From Barrientosiimonas humi (GTDB lineage: Bacteria; Actinomycetota; Actinomycetes; Actinomycetales; Dermatophilaceae): DNA of 64,000 bases. The stretch covers positions 2,635,375-2,699,374 of the forward strand of contig NZ_VFOK01000001.1 in the NCBI RefSeq assembly GCF_006716095.1, in the 5' to 3' direction. The notes under the pieces are model-generated. The model was not told where the DNA came from. It ran no database searches and saw only the letters and a program-made list of their open reading frames with translations. A program made the position numbers and the translations under genes. Position 1 is the stretch's first letter; each line of letters starts with the position of its first letter. Shown piece after piece: positions 52,582 to 63,047 of this stretch.

Positions 52582-53931
52582 TCAGGCCATCGAGTCCAGC
52601 AGCACCCGGATGTCGTCCTCGGTCGTCTTGGGGTTGACGATCGCGAACCGCGCGAGCGTCTCCCCCTCGTGCGAGGTCGGCACCACGAAGCCGACCTGGT
52701 CGGCGAGCAGCTTGTCGGACCAGGCGTAGTAGTCCTCGGTGCTCCAGCCCAGCCGGCGGAACACCAGGACGGTGAGGTCGGCGTCGCGCACGACCTCGAC
52801 GTACGGCCGGCGCTCGACCTCGCGCTGGGCGAACCGCGCGACGGCCAGGGTGTGCTCGATCGCGGCGGTGTAGGCGTCGGTGCCGTTGGCGACGAGGGAG
52901 AACCAGAACGGCAGGCCGCGGGCGCGCCGCGTGAGGCCGACGGAGTAGTCGGTCGGGTTCCACTCGGGGGCGTCGTTGAGCACGTCGAGGTAGGTGGCGT
53001 GCTGGGTGTGCGCGACCCGCGCGAGCGCCGGCTCGCGATAGATCAGCGCGCAGCAGTCGAACGGCGCGAACAGCCACTTGTGCGGGTCGACGATGAAGCT
53101 GTCGGCGCGCTCGATCCCGGCGTACTTCGCCCGGATCGACGGTGCGGCCAGGCCGGCACCGCCGTACGCGCCGTCGACGTGGAACCAGATCCCGAACTCC
53201 GCGCAGACCTCGGCGACCGACGCCAGGTCGTCGACGATGCCGAAGTTGGTGCTGCCGGCGGTCGCGACGACCGCGAAGAACGTCTCGGGCCCGTGCTCGA
53301 GCAGCACCTCGCGCAGCCGCTCGCCGGTGAGCTGCATGCGGTCGTTGACCGGCACCTGCACCTGCTCGGCGTCCATCACGCGGCAGGCGGTGGCGATCGA
53401 GGAGTGCGAGCCGACGGTGGCCGCGATGCGATACGGCCGTACGCCCTCGGCGGCCTGCTCCCGCGCGGTCGCGCGGGCGGTCACGAGCGCGGAGAGGTTG
53501 CCGATCGTGCCGCCCTGCACGAACGAGCCGCCCGCCTGCTCGGGGAAGCCCGCGAGGTCGGCGATCCAGCGCAGCGCCTGGTTCTCGGCGTAGACGGCGC
53601 CGGCGCCCTCGAGCCAGGAGCCGGCGTAGATCGAGGACGCGCCGACGACCAGGTCGAACATCGCTGCCTCGCGCGTGGGCGCGCACGGGATGAAGGACAG
53701 GTATCGCGGGTGGTCGATCGACAGGCACGCGGGCGCGAGCTTCTCGGCGAACAGGTCCAGGGCCGCCACCCCGCCACGGCCCCGCGGCGTGATCGCTCCC
53801 CCGGCGATCTCGTCGAGCTGGTCCTTGGTGAGCGGCGCGTCGAGCGGCACGGGGTCCATCCGAAGCCGCTCCTCGGCGTAACGCAGGATGTCGGCGGCCA
53901 GCGCCCGGGTCTGGTCGGTGTACTCGTGCAC
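52582..53931 (-). CDS. PLP-dependent amino acid decarboxylase (group II)
   Basis: A 449-residue enzyme of the aromatic-L-amino-acid/glutamate decarboxylase fold. It has [19 protein letters not shown], the PLP-stacking His in [19 protein letters not shown], and the PLP lysine near residue 285 in IVDPHKWLF. The substrate cannot be told from the sequence. GTG 53931 lies 8 nt after TAGACT (53940-53945), which supports this start over longer frames. It is divergent from ung across 46 bp. Confidence 0.9.
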   Translation of the reverse strand: MHEYTDQTRALAADILRYAEERLRMDPVPLDAPLTKDQLDEIAGGAITPRGRGGVAALDLFAEKLAPACLSIDHPRYLSFIPCAPTREAAMFDLVVGASSIYAGSWLEGAGAVYAENQALRWIADLAGFPEQAGGSFVQGGTIGNLSALVTARATAREQAAEGVRPYRIAATVGSHSSIATACRVMDAEQVQVPVNDRMQLTGERLREVLLEHGPETFFAVVATAGSTNFGIVDDLASVAEVCAEFGIWFHVDGAYGGAGLAAPSIRAKYAGIERADSFIVDPHKWLFAPFDCCALIYREPALARVAHTQHATYLDVLNDAPEWNPTDYSVGLTRRARGLPFWFSLVANGTDAYTAAIEHTLAVARFAQREVERRPYVEVVRDADLTVLVFRRLGWSTEDYYAWSDKLLADQVGFVVPTSHEGETLARFAIVNPKTTEDDIRVLLDSMA

Positions 53932-53977
53932 GGATGTCGAGTCTAGGGGCGAACGGCCGCTCGTTAGATTGGCCGCC

Positions 53978-54655
53978 ATGGTCGCTCGCCCGCTCGAGGA
54001 ACTCGTCCACGAAAGCTGGGTGCCCGCGCTGTCGCCGGCGCGCGAGCACCTCACGGAGGCAGGCGAGTTCCTGCGGGCCGAGCTGCAGGAGGGCCGCGGC
54101 TACCTCCCGGCCGCCGAGAACGTCCTGCGCGCCTTCCAGCGCCCGTTCGAGGAGGTGCGGGTGCTCATCGTCGGGCAGGACCCCTACCCGACCCCGGGGC
54201 ACGCGGTCGGGCTGTGCTTCTCGGTGGCCCCGGACGTACGCCCGGTGCCGCGCAGCCTGCAGAACATCTACACCGAGCTGGAGAGCGACCTCGGCCTTCC
54301 CCGTCCCGCCAACGGTGACCTCACGCCGTGGACCGAGCACGGCGTGCTGCTGCTCAACCGGGTGCTGACCGTGCGCCCGGGCACCCCCGGCAGCCACCGC
54401 GGCCGGGGCTGGGAGCACGTCACCGCGGCGGCGATCAACGCGCTCGTCGCCCGCGACGAGCCGCTCGTCGCGATCCTGTGGGGCCGCGACGCGCGCAACC
54501 TGGCCCCGCACCTGGGCTCGGTCCCCTACGTCGAGAGCGCCCACCCCTCGCCGCTCTCCGCGCGGTCCGGCTTCTTCGGGTCGCGTCCGTTCAGCCGCGC
54601 GAACGCCCTGCTCGAGCAGCAGGGCGCCGCCCCGATCGATTGGCAGCTGGCATGA
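53978..54655 (+). CDS. ung: Uracil-DNA glycosylase
   Basis: A 225-residue family 1 UDG removing uracil from DNA. The catalytic water-activating Asp is in [15 protein letters not shown] (near residue 68), and the DNA-intercalating loop is [18 protein letters not shown] (His near 188). Length is standard. TAGATT (53965-53970) is 7 nt before the ATG, so the transcript is probably leaderless. The stop overlaps the next gene (ATGA). Confidence 0.96.
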   Translation: MVARPLEELVHESWVPALSPAREHLTEAGEFLRAELQEGRGYLPAAENVLRAFQRPFEEVRVLIVGQDPYPTPGHAVGLCFSVAPDVRPVPRSLQNIYTELESDLGLPRPANGDLTPWTEHGVLLLNRVLTVRPGTPGSHRGRGWEHVTAAAINALVARDEPLVAILWGRDARNLAPHLGSVPYVESAHPSPLSARSGFFGSRPFSRANALLEQQGAAPIDWQLA

Positions 54656-55476
54656 ACCCCACCGCCTCGCCCACCGGACGCCGGTGGGAGCGATACGTCG
54701 CCATCGGCGACTCCTTCACCGAGGGCATGAGCGACCGGTCACCCGACGACCCGGAGGTGTACGTCGGTTGGGCCGACCGCCTCGCGGCATACCTCGGTGC
54801 GCGAAACACCAGCGAGGACAAGCCTTTCGGCTATGCGAACCTCGCGATCCGCGGTCGCCTCGTCGGTGACGTCACCGGCCCGCAGACCGACGCCGCGCTG
54901 GAGCTGTCGCCCGACCTGGTGAGCGTCGTCGGCGGCGCGAACGACGCCCTGCGGCCCAAGGTCGACCTCGACGCGGTCGCCGCGCGGCTCGAGGGTGCCG
55001 TCCAGCGGCTGCGGGCGTCCGGCGCCGACGTGCTGCTCGCCACGACGGCCGACCCGGGCTGGGCGCCGGTGCTCAAGCACGTGCGTCCGCGGCTGGCGGT
55101 GCACAGCGCGAACGTCTGGGGCATCGCGCAGCGCAACGGCTGCTCCGTGCTCGACGTGTGGTCGATGCGCGTGCTGCGCCACCCCGACATGTGGTCCGAG
55201 GACCGCATCCACCTGTCGACCGTCGGGCACGAGCGGGTCGCCGCGCAGGCCGCGTGGACGCTCGGTCTGGAGCCGGGGCTGGACTGGACCTCGCCGCTGA
55301 GTCCCGCTGAGCCGCTCGGTCGCTGGGCCACCGCGCAGAGCCACGCGGCGTGGGTGCGCACGCACCTGTCGCCGTGGGTGCAGCGTCGGGTGCAGGGCCG
55401 CAGCTCCGGCGACACCGTGCAGCCCAAGCGACCCACCGTCGCCCCGCTCGACCCCGCCCTCGAGGAGACGTCATGA
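54652..55476 (+). CDS. SGNH/GDSL-family hydrolase
   Basis: A 274-residue esterase-like protein without a signal peptide. Block I is [14 protein letters not shown] with the nucleophile Ser. Block III is [11 protein letters not shown] (the GxND motif). Block V near the end is [14 protein letters not shown], giving Asp and His. It probably hydrolyses an ester, substrate unknown. It is coupled to ung (ATGA) and to the iron alcohol dehydrogenase gene (ATGA), so the three are likely co-transcribed. Confidence 0.9.
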   Translation: MNPTASPTGRRWERYVAIGDSFTEGMSDRSPDDPEVYVGWADRLAAYLGARNTSEDKPFGYANLAIRGRLVGDVTGPQTDAALELSPDLVSVVGGANDALRPKVDLDAVAARLEGAVQRLRASGADVLLATTADPGWAPVLKHVRPRLAVHSANVWGIAQRNGCSVLDVWSMRVLRHPDMWSEDRIHLSTVGHERVAAQAAWTLGLEPGLDWTSPLSPAEPLGRWATAQSHAAWVRTHLSPWVQRRVQGRSSGDTVQPKRPTVAPLDPALEETS

Positions 55477-56759
55477 CCCACCCCACGCCCGCGCGCCCGG
55501 AGCAGGTCTTCACCTACGGCGCGCCGCAGCTGAAGTTCGGCCCGGGGTCCAGCGACGAGATCGGTTACGACCTCAGCACGACCGGCGCCACGCGGGCGCT
55601 GGTCGTCACGGATTCGGGCATCGCGGCGTCCGGCGGGCCGCGCAAGGTCGCCGACCAGATGTCCGAGTTCGGTGTGGACTCAGTGATTTTCGACGGCAGC
55701 CACGTCGAGCCGACCGACCGGAGCATGGCCGAGGCCGTGGCGTTCGCCCGCGAGAACGGGCCGTTCGACGCGATCGTCGCGGTGGGCGGCGGCTCCAGCA
55801 TCGACACCGCCAAGGCGGTCAACCTGATGCTCACCAACGACGGCGACCTGCTCGACTACGTCAACGCCCCGGTCGGTGGCGGCAAGGCCCCGACGTCGCC
55901 GCTGCTGCCGCTCATCGCCGTGCCGACCACGACCGGCACCGGCGCCGAGAGCACCACGGTGTGCGTGCTCGACGTGCTCGACCAGCACGTCAAGAGCGGC
56001 ATCAGCCACGCCCGGCTGCGCCCGATGATGGCGGTGATCGACCCCGAGCTCACCGTGTCGCAGCCGCCGATGGTGACCGCCAGCGCGGGCATGGACATCC
56101 TGTGCCACGCGCTGGAGAGCTACACGGCCCGGCCCTACACGACGTACGAGCACAAGGCGCCCGAGCAGCGCGTGCCGTACTGCGGGTCCAACCCGATCGC
56201 CGACATGTGGTGCGAGAAGGCGCTGGACCTGATGTCGGGCAGCTTCCGCACCGCCGTCGCCGACGGCGCGAACACCGACGCGCGGGGCGCCATGGCGATG
56301 GCGGCGACGTTCGCCGGGATGGGCTTCGGCAACGCCGGCGTGCATCTCCCCCACGCCAACGCCTACCCGATCGCGGGTCAGGTCAAGGGTTTTCGCCCGG
56401 ACGGCTACCCGGGCGACGAGGCGATGGTGCCGCACGGCATGGCGGTCGCCCTCACCGCGCCGGCCGCGTTCCGTTTCACGTTCGACGCGGCGCCCGAGCG
56501 GCACCTGGCCGCGGCCCGCCGCCTGGCCCCCGACGCCACCCACGCCGACGACCGCGAGCTGCTCCCCTCGGTGCTGGTCGCGCTCTATCAGGACATCGGG
56601 ATCCCGAACGGCCTTGCCGCCGTAGGGTTCTCCGAGTCCGACCTCGACGCGCTGGTCGAGGGGACGATGAAGCAGCAGCGCCTGCTGACCACGGCTCCCC
56701 GCCCGGTCGGGGCCGCCGACGCCCGCGAGGTACTGGCCCAGGCGATGCACCTCTGGTGA
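55473..56759 (+). CDS. Iron-containing alcohol dehydrogenase, hydroxyacid-oxoacid transhydrogenase-like
   Basis: A 428-residue Fe-ADH. NAD-binding AIVAVGGGSSIDTAKAVNL, VPTTTGTGAESTTV, and metal ligands in DILCHALESY and the later GVHLPHANAYP / VPHGMAVAL region. The insert KAPEQRVPYCGSNPIADMW matches hydroxyacid-oxoacid transhydrogenases (ADHFE1-like), which shuttle reducing power between gamma-hydroxybutyrate and 2-oxoglutarate. A plain alcohol dehydrogenase remains possible. ATG overlaps the SGNH gene stop. Confidence 0.87.
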   Translation: MTHPTPARPEQVFTYGAPQLKFGPGSSDEIGYDLSTTGATRALVVTDSGIAASGGPRKVADQMSEFGVDSVIFDGSHVEPTDRSMAEAVAFARENGPFDAIVAVGGGSSIDTAKAVNLMLTNDGDLLDYVNAPVGGGKAPTSPLLPLIAVPTTTGTGAESTTVCVLDVLDQHVKSGISHARLRPMMAVIDPELTVSQPPMVTASAGMDILCHALESYTARPYTTYEHKAPEQRVPYCGSNPIADMWCEKALDLMSGSFRTAVADGANTDARGAMAMAATFAGMGFGNAGVHLPHANAYPIAGQVKGFRPDGYPGDEAMVPHGMAVALTAPAAFRFTFDAAPERHLAAARRLAPDATHADDRELLPSVLVALYQDIGIPNGLAAVGFSESDLDALVEGTMKQQRLLTTAPRPVGAADAREVLAQAMHLW

Positions 56760-56766
56760 GCACGCC

Positions 56767-56809
56767 GGTCGAGTAGTCGCGCGAGGGACGAGCGCGGCGT
56801 ATCGAGACC
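56767..56809. repeat. 43-bp interspersed element, copy 2
   Basis: Same GGTCGAGTAG...GTATCGAGACC frame as copy 1 at 2978-3020, differing by a few bases that keep the inner stem paired. It lies in the intergenic space after the iron alcohol dehydrogenase gene. Confidence 0.75.
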
Positions 56810-56819
56810 CCCACGCGCG

Positions 56820-56901
56820 CATCTGGACAGGAAGAACGCGCGCGACCGCCCGAGATCCTGCGGAACCGCGTAGGCCCGGGCGCGTTCGTCCTGTCCAGAT
56901 G
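56820..56901. terminator. 82-bp palindrome between convergent genes
   Basis: Arms of 22 bp (CATCTGGACAGGA-A-GAACGCGC on the left, its complement on the right with one mismatch) and a 38-nt loop. It separates the alcohol dehydrogenase and threonine aldolase genes and may end transcription in both directions. Confidence 0.65.
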
Positions 56902-56939
56902 TACGTCTCAGGGCACCCACCAGCCGGGGCGCGGCGGAG

Positions 56940-57998
56940 CTAGCCGAGCTCCTCGCGCACCGCGGCGACGAAGGCGTCGACGTCAGCCTCGGTGGTGTCG
57001 AAGGCGCACATCCACCGCACCTCGCCGGTCACCTCGTCCCAGAAGTAGAACGGGAACCGCTGCATGAGCCGTCGGCTCACCTCGTGCGGCAGCACCGGGA
57101 AGACCGCATTGGCCTGCACCGGGCGGGTGAGGGTGAGGCCCGGCAGGTCGCACACGCCGTCGGCGAGGCGGGTCGCCATGGCGTTGGCGTGGGCGGCGTT
57201 GCGGATCGCGAGGTCGTCGGTGAGCAGCGCCTCGAGCTGCACCGAGACGAACCGCATCTTCGAGGCGAGCTGCATCGACTGCTTGCGCAGGAACTTCGTC
57301 CCGCGCACCGCGTCGGGGTTGAGCACGACCACGGCCTCCCCGACCATCGCCCCGCTCTTGGTGCCGCCCAGCGACAGGATGTCGACGCCGGTGTCGTGCA
57401 CCATCTCCCGGAAGCCGACGCCGAGGTGCGCCGCGGCGTTGGCCAGCCGTGACCCGTCGACGTGCAGCACGAGCCCGTCGCGGTGCGCGCGGTCGGCCAG
57501 CGCCCGGATCTCCTCGACGGTGTAACAGGTGCCGAGCTCGGTCGACTGGGTGATCGAGACGACCTTGGCCTGGGCCGCGTGCTCGTCGTCGTGGCGGAGC
57601 ACGACCGCGTCGATCTGGTCGGGCGTGAGCTTGCCGTCGGGGGTGTCGAGGGCGAGCAGCTTCAGCCCGCCCATCCGCTCGGGCGCGGCGCACTCGTCGA
57701 CGTGGATGTGCGCCGTGCTGGTGCACACGACGGCCTCCCAGCGGTCGGTAACCGCTTGCAGCGCAACGACGTTCGCGCCCGTCCCGTTGAACACGGGGAA
57801 CGTCTGCGCGCGCTCGCCGAAGTGCTCGCGGCAGCGCTCCTGCAGCCGCTCGGTGTAGACGTCGGCGCCGTACGCCACCTGGTGCCCCCCGTTGGCCCGC
57901 ACCAGGGCGGCCAGCACCTCGGGGTGGATCCCGGCGTAGTTGTCGCTGGCGAATCCTCGGGCGGTGGGGTCGTGCAACGGGTTCAGGCTGTCGGTCAC
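56940..57998 (-). CDS. Low-specificity L-threonine aldolase
   Basis: A 352-residue PLP enzyme cleaving threonine/allo-threonine to glycine and acetaldehyde. It has GFASDNYAGIHPEVL, NGTGANVVALQ, HIHVDECAAPE, LVLHVDGSRLANAAAHLGV and the PLP lysine near residue 214 in LSLGGTKSGAMVGEAVV. The length fits. It is preceded on its strand by a 58-bp palindrome (58033-58090). The -10 candidate TAGAAC-like patch near 58030 is weak. Confidence 0.92.
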   Translation of the reverse strand: MTDSLNPLHDPTARGFASDNYAGIHPEVLAALVRANGGHQVAYGADVYTERLQERCREHFGERAQTFPVFNGTGANVVALQAVTDRWEAVVCTSTAHIHVDECAAPERMGGLKLLALDTPDGKLTPDQIDAVVLRHDDEHAAQAKVVSITQSTELGTCYTVEEIRALADRAHRDGLVLHVDGSRLANAAAHLGVGFREMVHDTGVDILSLGGTKSGAMVGEAVVVLNPDAVRGTKFLRKQSMQLASKMRFVSVQLEALLTDDLAIRNAAHANAMATRLADGVCDLPGLTLTRPVQANAVFPVLPHEVSRRLMQRFPFYFWDEVTGEVRWMCAFDTTEADVDAFVAAVREELG

Positions 57999-58032
57999 CG
58001 GACCATGCTCACAGACGTTCTCCTTCGGCTAG

Positions 58033-58090
58033 AACGCGGTTGTAGCGCTACGACTTCGCTGCAGCACGGTCGTAGCGCTTTAACCGCGTT
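58033..58090. terminator. 58-bp palindrome between the SDR and threonine aldolase genes
   Basis: AACGCGGTT-GT-AGCGCTACGAC pairs with GTCGTAGCGCT-TT-AACCGCGTT, 20 bp in two perfect blocks around a 14-nt loop. It sits just after the SDR stop (minus strand), a likely terminator, or an operator for the aldolase gene. Confidence 0.65.
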
Positions 58091-58106
58091 TCAGCGACGG
58101 GGGAGG

Positions 58107-58799
58107 TCAGCCGGGCAGGGCCGAGAAGGTGCCGCCGTTGATCTGCGCTGCCGGCTCCTCGAACTGGTCGACCACGACGTCGGCGAGCAGCGCGACAGGC
58201 GTGTAGCCGGTGAACTTCGCCTCCGGCTTGTCCTCGCGCATCTGCGGCGTCAGCAGCGCCTTGATGCGCAGCACCACCGCGGCCGCCTCGGTCTCGCGGA
58301 AGGAGTGCGCCAGCGCCTGCATCCAGGCCTCGGCACCCGCCTTGGCCGTGAGGTAGAACGCGTTCCCGGCGGTCGGGCGGTCGAGCGCCGTGGTCGACAC
58401 GATGACCACCCGCCCGATCGGCGACGCCGCGATCGGGTCGTGCAGCGCGCGCGTGGCGTGCTGCAGCGTGACGACGAGGTTGTCGTGCAGCCATCGGTAG
58501 TCGGCGAGGTCGGCCTCGACGATGCCCTTGCCGCCCCGCCAGCCGCCGACCAGGTGCACCAGCCCGTCGACCCGTCCGTGCTCGGCCAGCAGCTGCCGAC
58601 CGAACGCCTCGGTCGCCTCGGCGTCGAGCAGGTCGACCACAGCCGGTACGACCCGCTCACCGGCGAGGGCGTCGAGGCTCGCGCGGTCGCGCCCGACCGC
58701 GACGACCGTGGCGCCGGCGTCGACCAGCCGCTCGATCACCGGCGGACCGGCCGCGCCGGTCGCGCCGGTGACCACGACGACGGCGTCGCGCAGGCTCAC
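58107..58799 (-). CDS. SDR-family oxidoreductase
   Basis: A 230-residue Rossmann protein with TGATGAAG at the N-terminus, a catalytic Ser in VSTTALD and Tyr/Lys in AFYLTAKAG. All active-site residues are present, unlike the SDR at 22966. The GTG start overlaps the stop of the DUF6421 gene (GTGA). The pair is probably one transcript, and the SDR may act on a product of, or partner with, the DUF6421 protein. Substrate unknown. Confidence 0.87.
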   Translation of the reverse strand: MSLRDAVVVVTGATGAAGPPVIERLVDAGATVVAVGRDRASLDALAGERVVPAVVDLLDAEATEAFGRQLLAEHGRVDGLVHLVGGWRGGKGIVEADLADYRWLHDNLVVTLQHATRALHDPIAASPIGRVVIVSTTALDRPTAGNAFYLTAKAGAEAWMQALAHSFRETEAAAVVLRIKALLTPQMREDKPEAKFTGYTPVALLADVVVDQFEEPAAQINGGTFSALPG

Positions 58800-60922
58800 G
58801 CGGCCACCCGGGTGTCCGCGCTGGTGGCGGTGATGCCCGAGGTCGAGGCGATGGTGTCGCCGAGCTTCTTGCGCAGCGCCTCGTAGAAGACGTTGAGCGG
58901 GAACTCGTCGGGCTGCACCAGGTCGGTCAGGCCCTTGGGCGGGCCGTCCAGCGGCAGCGCGGCAGCACCCTTGGCCCAGGTCGAGGCCGGGTGCGGCGCG
59001 ACGTAGGTGGTGACGAACTCGTACGACGCCAGCCAGTGCCCGACGCGCGACCGGTCGATGCCGGAGCGGTATAGCTTCTCGACGTCGTCGCACAGCGCGA
59101 CCACGACCTCGGGCACCCGTCGCCAGTCGAACGACAGCTGGTTGTCGGTCCAGCGCAGCGCGTCCTGGCTGTGCAGGTAGGCGAACAGCAGCTGCCCGCC
59201 GAGGCCGTCGTAGTTGCGCACCCGCTCACCGGTGATCGGGAAGCGGAACAGCCGGTCGAAGAGGATGGCGTACTGCACGAGCTTGGCGTACGGCTGCCCC
59301 TGCTTCTCCAGCTCGACGGCCTGCCGGAAGGTGTTCAGGTCGCAGCGCAGCTCCTCGAGGGCGTACATCCAGAACGGCATCCGCTGCTTGATCATGAACG
59401 GGTCGAACGGCAGGTCGCCGTGGCTGTGCGTGCGGTCGTGGATCAGGTCCCACATCGCGAAGGTCGACTGCGCGAGGTCCTGCGAGCGCACGAGCCGCTC
59501 GGCGTCGGGCGGCAGCTGCAGCCCGAGCAGCGACGAGGCCTCGGAGACGACGCGGCGGAAGCGGGCGCCCTCCCGGTCGCAGAAGATCGCGCCCCAGCTG
59601 AACTTCGGAACCTCCCGCACCGCAACGGTTTCGGGGAACAGCACGGCCGAGTTGGTGTCGTAGCCGGGGGTGAAGTCGATGAAGTTCACCGCGAGGAACA
59701 TCTTGTTGTCGTACGTCTGCTCCACCTCGGCGAGCCAGTCCGGCCACTGCACGGACACCAGCAGTGCCTCGAAGACCCGGTCGGGGTTGCCGTTCTGGGT
59801 GTACATCGGGAAGACCACCAGGTGCTCGATGCCGTCCTCGCGCGAGAGGTCGGGGCGGAACGCCATGAGCGAGTCGAGGAAGTCGGGCTTGGCGAAGCCG
59901 GACCCGACCCAGCGGTCGAGGTCGCCGGGGAGGGCCGCGAGGTAGTCGGCGTCGTGCGGGAATCGCGGTGCCAGCGCAGCGATCTCGCGCTTCATGGTGT
60001 CGACGAGCTCGCGGGCACGGTCGAGGTCGTGCTGCTCGCCGTCGATCGAGCCGTCCTTGCTCTGCGTGGCGCGCAGCTCGACGACCGCGGCCTTGAGGCG
60101 CTGCCACTCGGGCAGGTCGACGGTGCCGGAACCGCTCACCGCGGTGAGGGTCGCGGCGCGGTTGCCGCCGCTCGCCCAGGTGACCACGTTGCTGACGAAG
60201 CGCGCGTTGTCGAGCTCGTCGATCGAGTCGTCGCCCGCGAGGTCGGAGTCGGCGAGCACGACCACGCGGCCGGCGTCGACCGGGAGCGCGACGGCGACCG
60301 GCTGTCGCGCGGGGTCGGCGGTGGCGCTGGTGCGCTGCAGCACGAGAGCCTGCGGAGCCTCGCTGGTGTCGATGGTGCCGGCGCGGTAGAACGCGACCTC
60401 GTCGACGCCGGCCAGCAGACCCTGACCGGCCCCCTCGCCGGCCTCGGCCAGCACCCAGGTCGCGTTGCCCTGGTGCCGGCGGCCGCCCTCGGCCGACTCG
60501 TGCACGAGGGTGCTGCGCAGCCCCAGGCCGAACCGCGCGAGGAGCTCGTTGACGTTGTTGCCGTAGGTGTCCTGGTCGCACTCGCCGAGCACCACCAGGC
60601 CGCCGCCGGACCGGACGAACTGCTCGACCGCGTCGAGCTCGGCGCCGGTCAGCACCGGAGGCAGGTCGCCGACGACGCGCTCCGAGCGCGCCTCGGCCGG
60701 GTGCGCGACGACCAGCACGTCGGCGCCCTCGAGCGCGTCGGCGGTGAGCTCCCCCTGCTCGTGGCCCACGACCTGCAGACCGGTGCCCTGCAGCACCTCG
60801 GCGGCGCGGGCCAGGCTCGCGTCGGCCGGGTTGGCGGGGTTCATCCGCGCCGCCACCTCACGGCTCAGCGACCACGCACTGCTGTGGGCCTGGTCGACCA
60901 GGATCTTCGGGAAGACGCTCAT
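58796..60922 (-). CDS. DUF6421 family protein, large, of unknown function
   Basis: A 708-residue cytoplasmic protein. The N-terminal third resembles a DUF4350/GATase-like flavodoxin fold (KILVDQAHSSAWSLS at the start, EQFVRSGGGLVVLGECDQDTYGNNVNEL around 110). The C-terminal half (about 290-690) is the DUF6421 region, rich in aromatic and acidic residues, with FAMWDLIHDRTHSHGDLPFDPFMIKQRMPFW. The His-Asp-Arg-x-His-x-His cluster could bind metal. The RBS AGAGGGG precedes ATG 60922. Coupled to an SDR gene downstream. Function unknown. Confidence 0.82.
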   Translation of the reverse strand: MSVFPKILVDQAHSSAWSLSREVAARMNPANPADASLARAAEVLQGTGLQVVGHEQGELTADALEGADVLVVAHPAEARSERVVGDLPPVLTGAELDAVEQFVRSGGGLVVLGECDQDTYGNNVNELLARFGLGLRSTLVHESAEGGRRHQGNATWVLAEAGEGAGQGLLAGVDEVAFYRAGTIDTSEAPQALVLQRTSATADPARQPVAVALPVDAGRVVVLADSDLAGDDSIDELDNARFVSNVVTWASGGNRAATLTAVSGSGTVDLPEWQRLKAAVVELRATQSKDGSIDGEQHDLDRARELVDTMKREIAALAPRFPHDADYLAALPGDLDRWVGSGFAKPDFLDSLMAFRPDLSREDGIEHLVVFPMYTQNGNPDRVFEALLVSVQWPDWLAEVEQTYDNKMFLAVNFIDFTPGYDTNSAVLFPETVAVREVPKFSWGAIFCDREGARFRRVVSEASSLLGLQLPPDAERLVRSQDLAQSTFAMWDLIHDRTHSHGDLPFDPFMIKQRMPFWMYALEELRCDLNTFRQAVELEKQGQPYAKLVQYAILFDRLFRFPITGERVRNYDGLGGQLLFAYLHSQDALRWTDNQLSFDWRRVPEVVVALCDDVEKLYRSGIDRSRVGHWLASYEFVTTYVAPHPASTWAKGAAALPLDGPPKGLTDLVQPDEFPLNVFYEALRKKLGDTIASTSGITATSADTRVAA

Positions 60923-61067
60923 GACAACCCCTCTCACGGTGAAGAATCTTTCGCGCTGACCACGGTAGGCGACAGATTCTCCATCCGTCCACCGGGGTGG
61001 GGGCGGGTGCGTCCGGCGCTCACCCCCGGCGTGATCCAGGTCACCGTCGCCCGGTTAACCTGCGCCC

Positions 61068-62198
61068 ATGCCCGTGCAGCGACTGTTGCCGACAACGGAG
61101 TCGGCAGACCTCATCGAGCTGACGCGTGACGTCTGTCGCCGCAGCCTGGCCCCCGTGGTCGACGAGACCGAGCGCAAGGGCGAGATGCCGCGCGAGACCT
61201 ATCGCACGCTGGGGCAGGCCGGCCTGCTGTCGCTCCCCTACCCCGAGGACCTCGGCGGGGGCGGCCAGCCGCAGGAGGTCTATCTGCAGGTGATCGAGGA
61301 GATCGCCTCGACCTGGATGTCCGTCGCCGTCGGCGCGTCGGTGCACAGCCTCAGCTGCTACCCCATCGCCACCATGGGCAGCCGCGAGCAGCAGGAGACC
61401 TTCCTGCCCGACATGCTGAGCGGCGAAAAGCTCGGCGCCTACTGCCTTTCCGAGCCCCAGGCCGGGTCCGACGTCTCCGCGATCTCGACCCGCGCCCGGC
61501 GCGACGACGACGGCGGCTGGGTGCTGCGCGGGCGCAAGGCGTGGATCTCCAACGCCGGCCACGCCGACTTCTACACGGTGTTCGCGCGCACCGGCGACGA
61601 CCCGACGAAGGGCCTGTCCTGCTTCCTCGTCCCGCCGGACGACCTCACGTTCGCCGAGCCCGAGAAGAAGATGGGGCTCGCGAGCGACCCGGTGCGCGAG
61701 GTGATCCTCGACAACGTGCGGGTCGGCCCCGACCGCCTCGTCGGCGAGGAGGGCATGGGCATGAAGCTGGCGCTCACCGCCCTCGACTCCGGACGCCTCG
61801 GAATCGCCGCCGCCGCAACGGGACTCGGCCAGGCAGCACTCGACCTGGCGATCGCGTACGCCCGCGAGCGCAAGCAGTTCGGTCGCAACCAGGGGCTCGC
61901 GTTCCTGCTCGCCGACATGGAGACCGCCGTCAGCTCGGGGCGCACCGCCTACCTGCACGCCGCGCGGCTGCGCGACGCCGGCATGCCGTTCACCAAGGAG
62001 GCCGCGGTCGCCAAGCTGACCGCCACCGACGCGGCGATGCGGGTCACGACCGACGCGGTGCAGGTGCTGGGCGGCGCGGGCTACACCCAGGACTTCCCGG
62101 CCGAGCGGTTCTTCCGCGACGCCAAGGTCACCCAGATCTTCGAAGGCACCAACCAGATCCAGCGGCTGGTCATCTCGCGCCAGCTGCTCACTGCCTGA
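61068..62198 (+). CDS. Acyl-CoA dehydrogenase
   Basis: A 376-residue FAD enzyme of fatty acid or branched-chain β-oxidation. It has the [13 protein letters not shown] flavin motif, [33 protein letters not shown], and the catalytic Glu near residue 359 in [19 protein letters not shown]. The short- to medium-chain type is likely from length, the exact acyl chain is not. TAACCT (61056-61061) is 6 nt before the ATG, a leaderless start. The SDR gene follows after 11 bp. Confidence 0.93.
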   Translation: MPVQRLLPTTESADLIELTRDVCRRSLAPVVDETERKGEMPRETYRTLGQAGLLSLPYPEDLGGGGQPQEVYLQVIEEIASTWMSVAVGASVHSLSCYPIATMGSREQQETFLPDMLSGEKLGAYCLSEPQAGSDVSAISTRARRDDDGGWVLRGRKAWISNAGHADFYTVFARTGDDPTKGLSCFLVPPDDLTFAEPEKKMGLASDPVREVILDNVRVGPDRLVGEEGMGMKLALTALDSGRLGIAAAATGLGQAALDLAIAYARERKQFGRNQGLAFLLADMETAVSSGRTAYLHAARLRDAGMPFTKEAAVAKLTATDAAMRVTTDAVQVLGGAGYTQDFPAERFFRDAKVTQIFEGTNQIQRLVISRQLLTA

Positions 62199-62209
62199 AA
62201 GGGATTCAC

Positions 62210-62974
62210 GTGCAGATCGACGACAAGACCGTTGCCCTCGTCACCGGCGGAGGCTCCGGCCTCGGCGAGGCGACCGCCCGCCGGCTCCACGCCGACGGCG
62301 CGGCCGTGGTGCTGGCCGACCTCGAGGGTTCGCGCGGCGCCGACCTGGCCGCCGAGCTCGGCGAGCGGGCCACGTTCGTCGCCACCGACGTGCGCGACGA
62401 GCAGCAGGTGCAGGCCGCGATCGACGCGGCGAAGGAGCTCGGCGAGCTGCGCGTGGTCGTCAACTGCGCGGGCGTCGGCACCCCCGGGCGGATCATCAGC
62501 AAGCGCGGGGTGCACAGCCTCGAGGACTACCGCACGGTCATCGAGATCAACCTGATCGGCACGTTCAACGTGCTGCGCCTGTCGGCCGAGGCGATGCTCG
62601 GCAACGAGCCGGTCGACGGCGACCGGGGCGTCGTCGTGATGACCGCGTCGGTCGCCGCGTTCGACGGACAGATCGGCCAGGCGGCGTACGCCTCGTCCAA
62701 GGGCGGCATCGTCGGACTCACCCTCACCAGCGCACGAGACCTGGCGGACAAGGGGATTCGCGTCATGACGATCGCGCCCGGCACGTTCGAGACGCCGATG
62801 CTCGCGGGGCTGCCGAACGACGTGAAGTCGGTGCTCGAGGCGCAGGTGCCGCACCCGTCGCGGCTGGGCCGGCCGGCGGAGTACGCCGCGCTCGTCGCCC
62901 ACATCGTCGACAACCCGATGCTCAACGGCGAGGTGATCCGGCTCGACGGCGCGCTGCGCATGCCGCCGCGCTGA
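62210..62974 (+). CDS. SDR-family 3-hydroxyacyl-CoA dehydrogenase (HSD17B10-like)
   Basis: A 254-residue SDR with [35 protein letters not shown] (Ser and Tyr-x3-Lys) and the PGTFETPML segment that marks the type 2 3-hydroxyacyl-CoA dehydrogenase group. It would oxidise the 3-hydroxyacyl-CoA arising after the step of the acyl-CoA dehydrogenase upstream, with which it forms an operon. GTG 62210 is chosen because of the AAAGGGA site ahead. Confidence 0.88.
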   Translation: MQIDDKTVALVTGGGSGLGEATARRLHADGAAVVLADLEGSRGADLAAELGERATFVATDVRDEQQVQAAIDAAKELGELRVVVNCAGVGTPGRIISKRGVHSLEDYRTVIEINLIGTFNVLRLSAEAMLGNEPVDGDRGVVVMTASVAAFDGQIGQAAYASSKGGIVGLTLTSARDLADKGIRVMTIAPGTFETPMLAGLPNDVKSVLEAQVPHPSRLGRPAEYAALVAHIVDNPMLNGEVIRLDGALRMPPR

Positions 62975-63047
62975 TCGGATCCGGGCGGAACGAACCCCGG
63001 GCCGGGTGACGTCGTAGCCGCGAGACCTCGAAGGAGCGTTCGCGACC

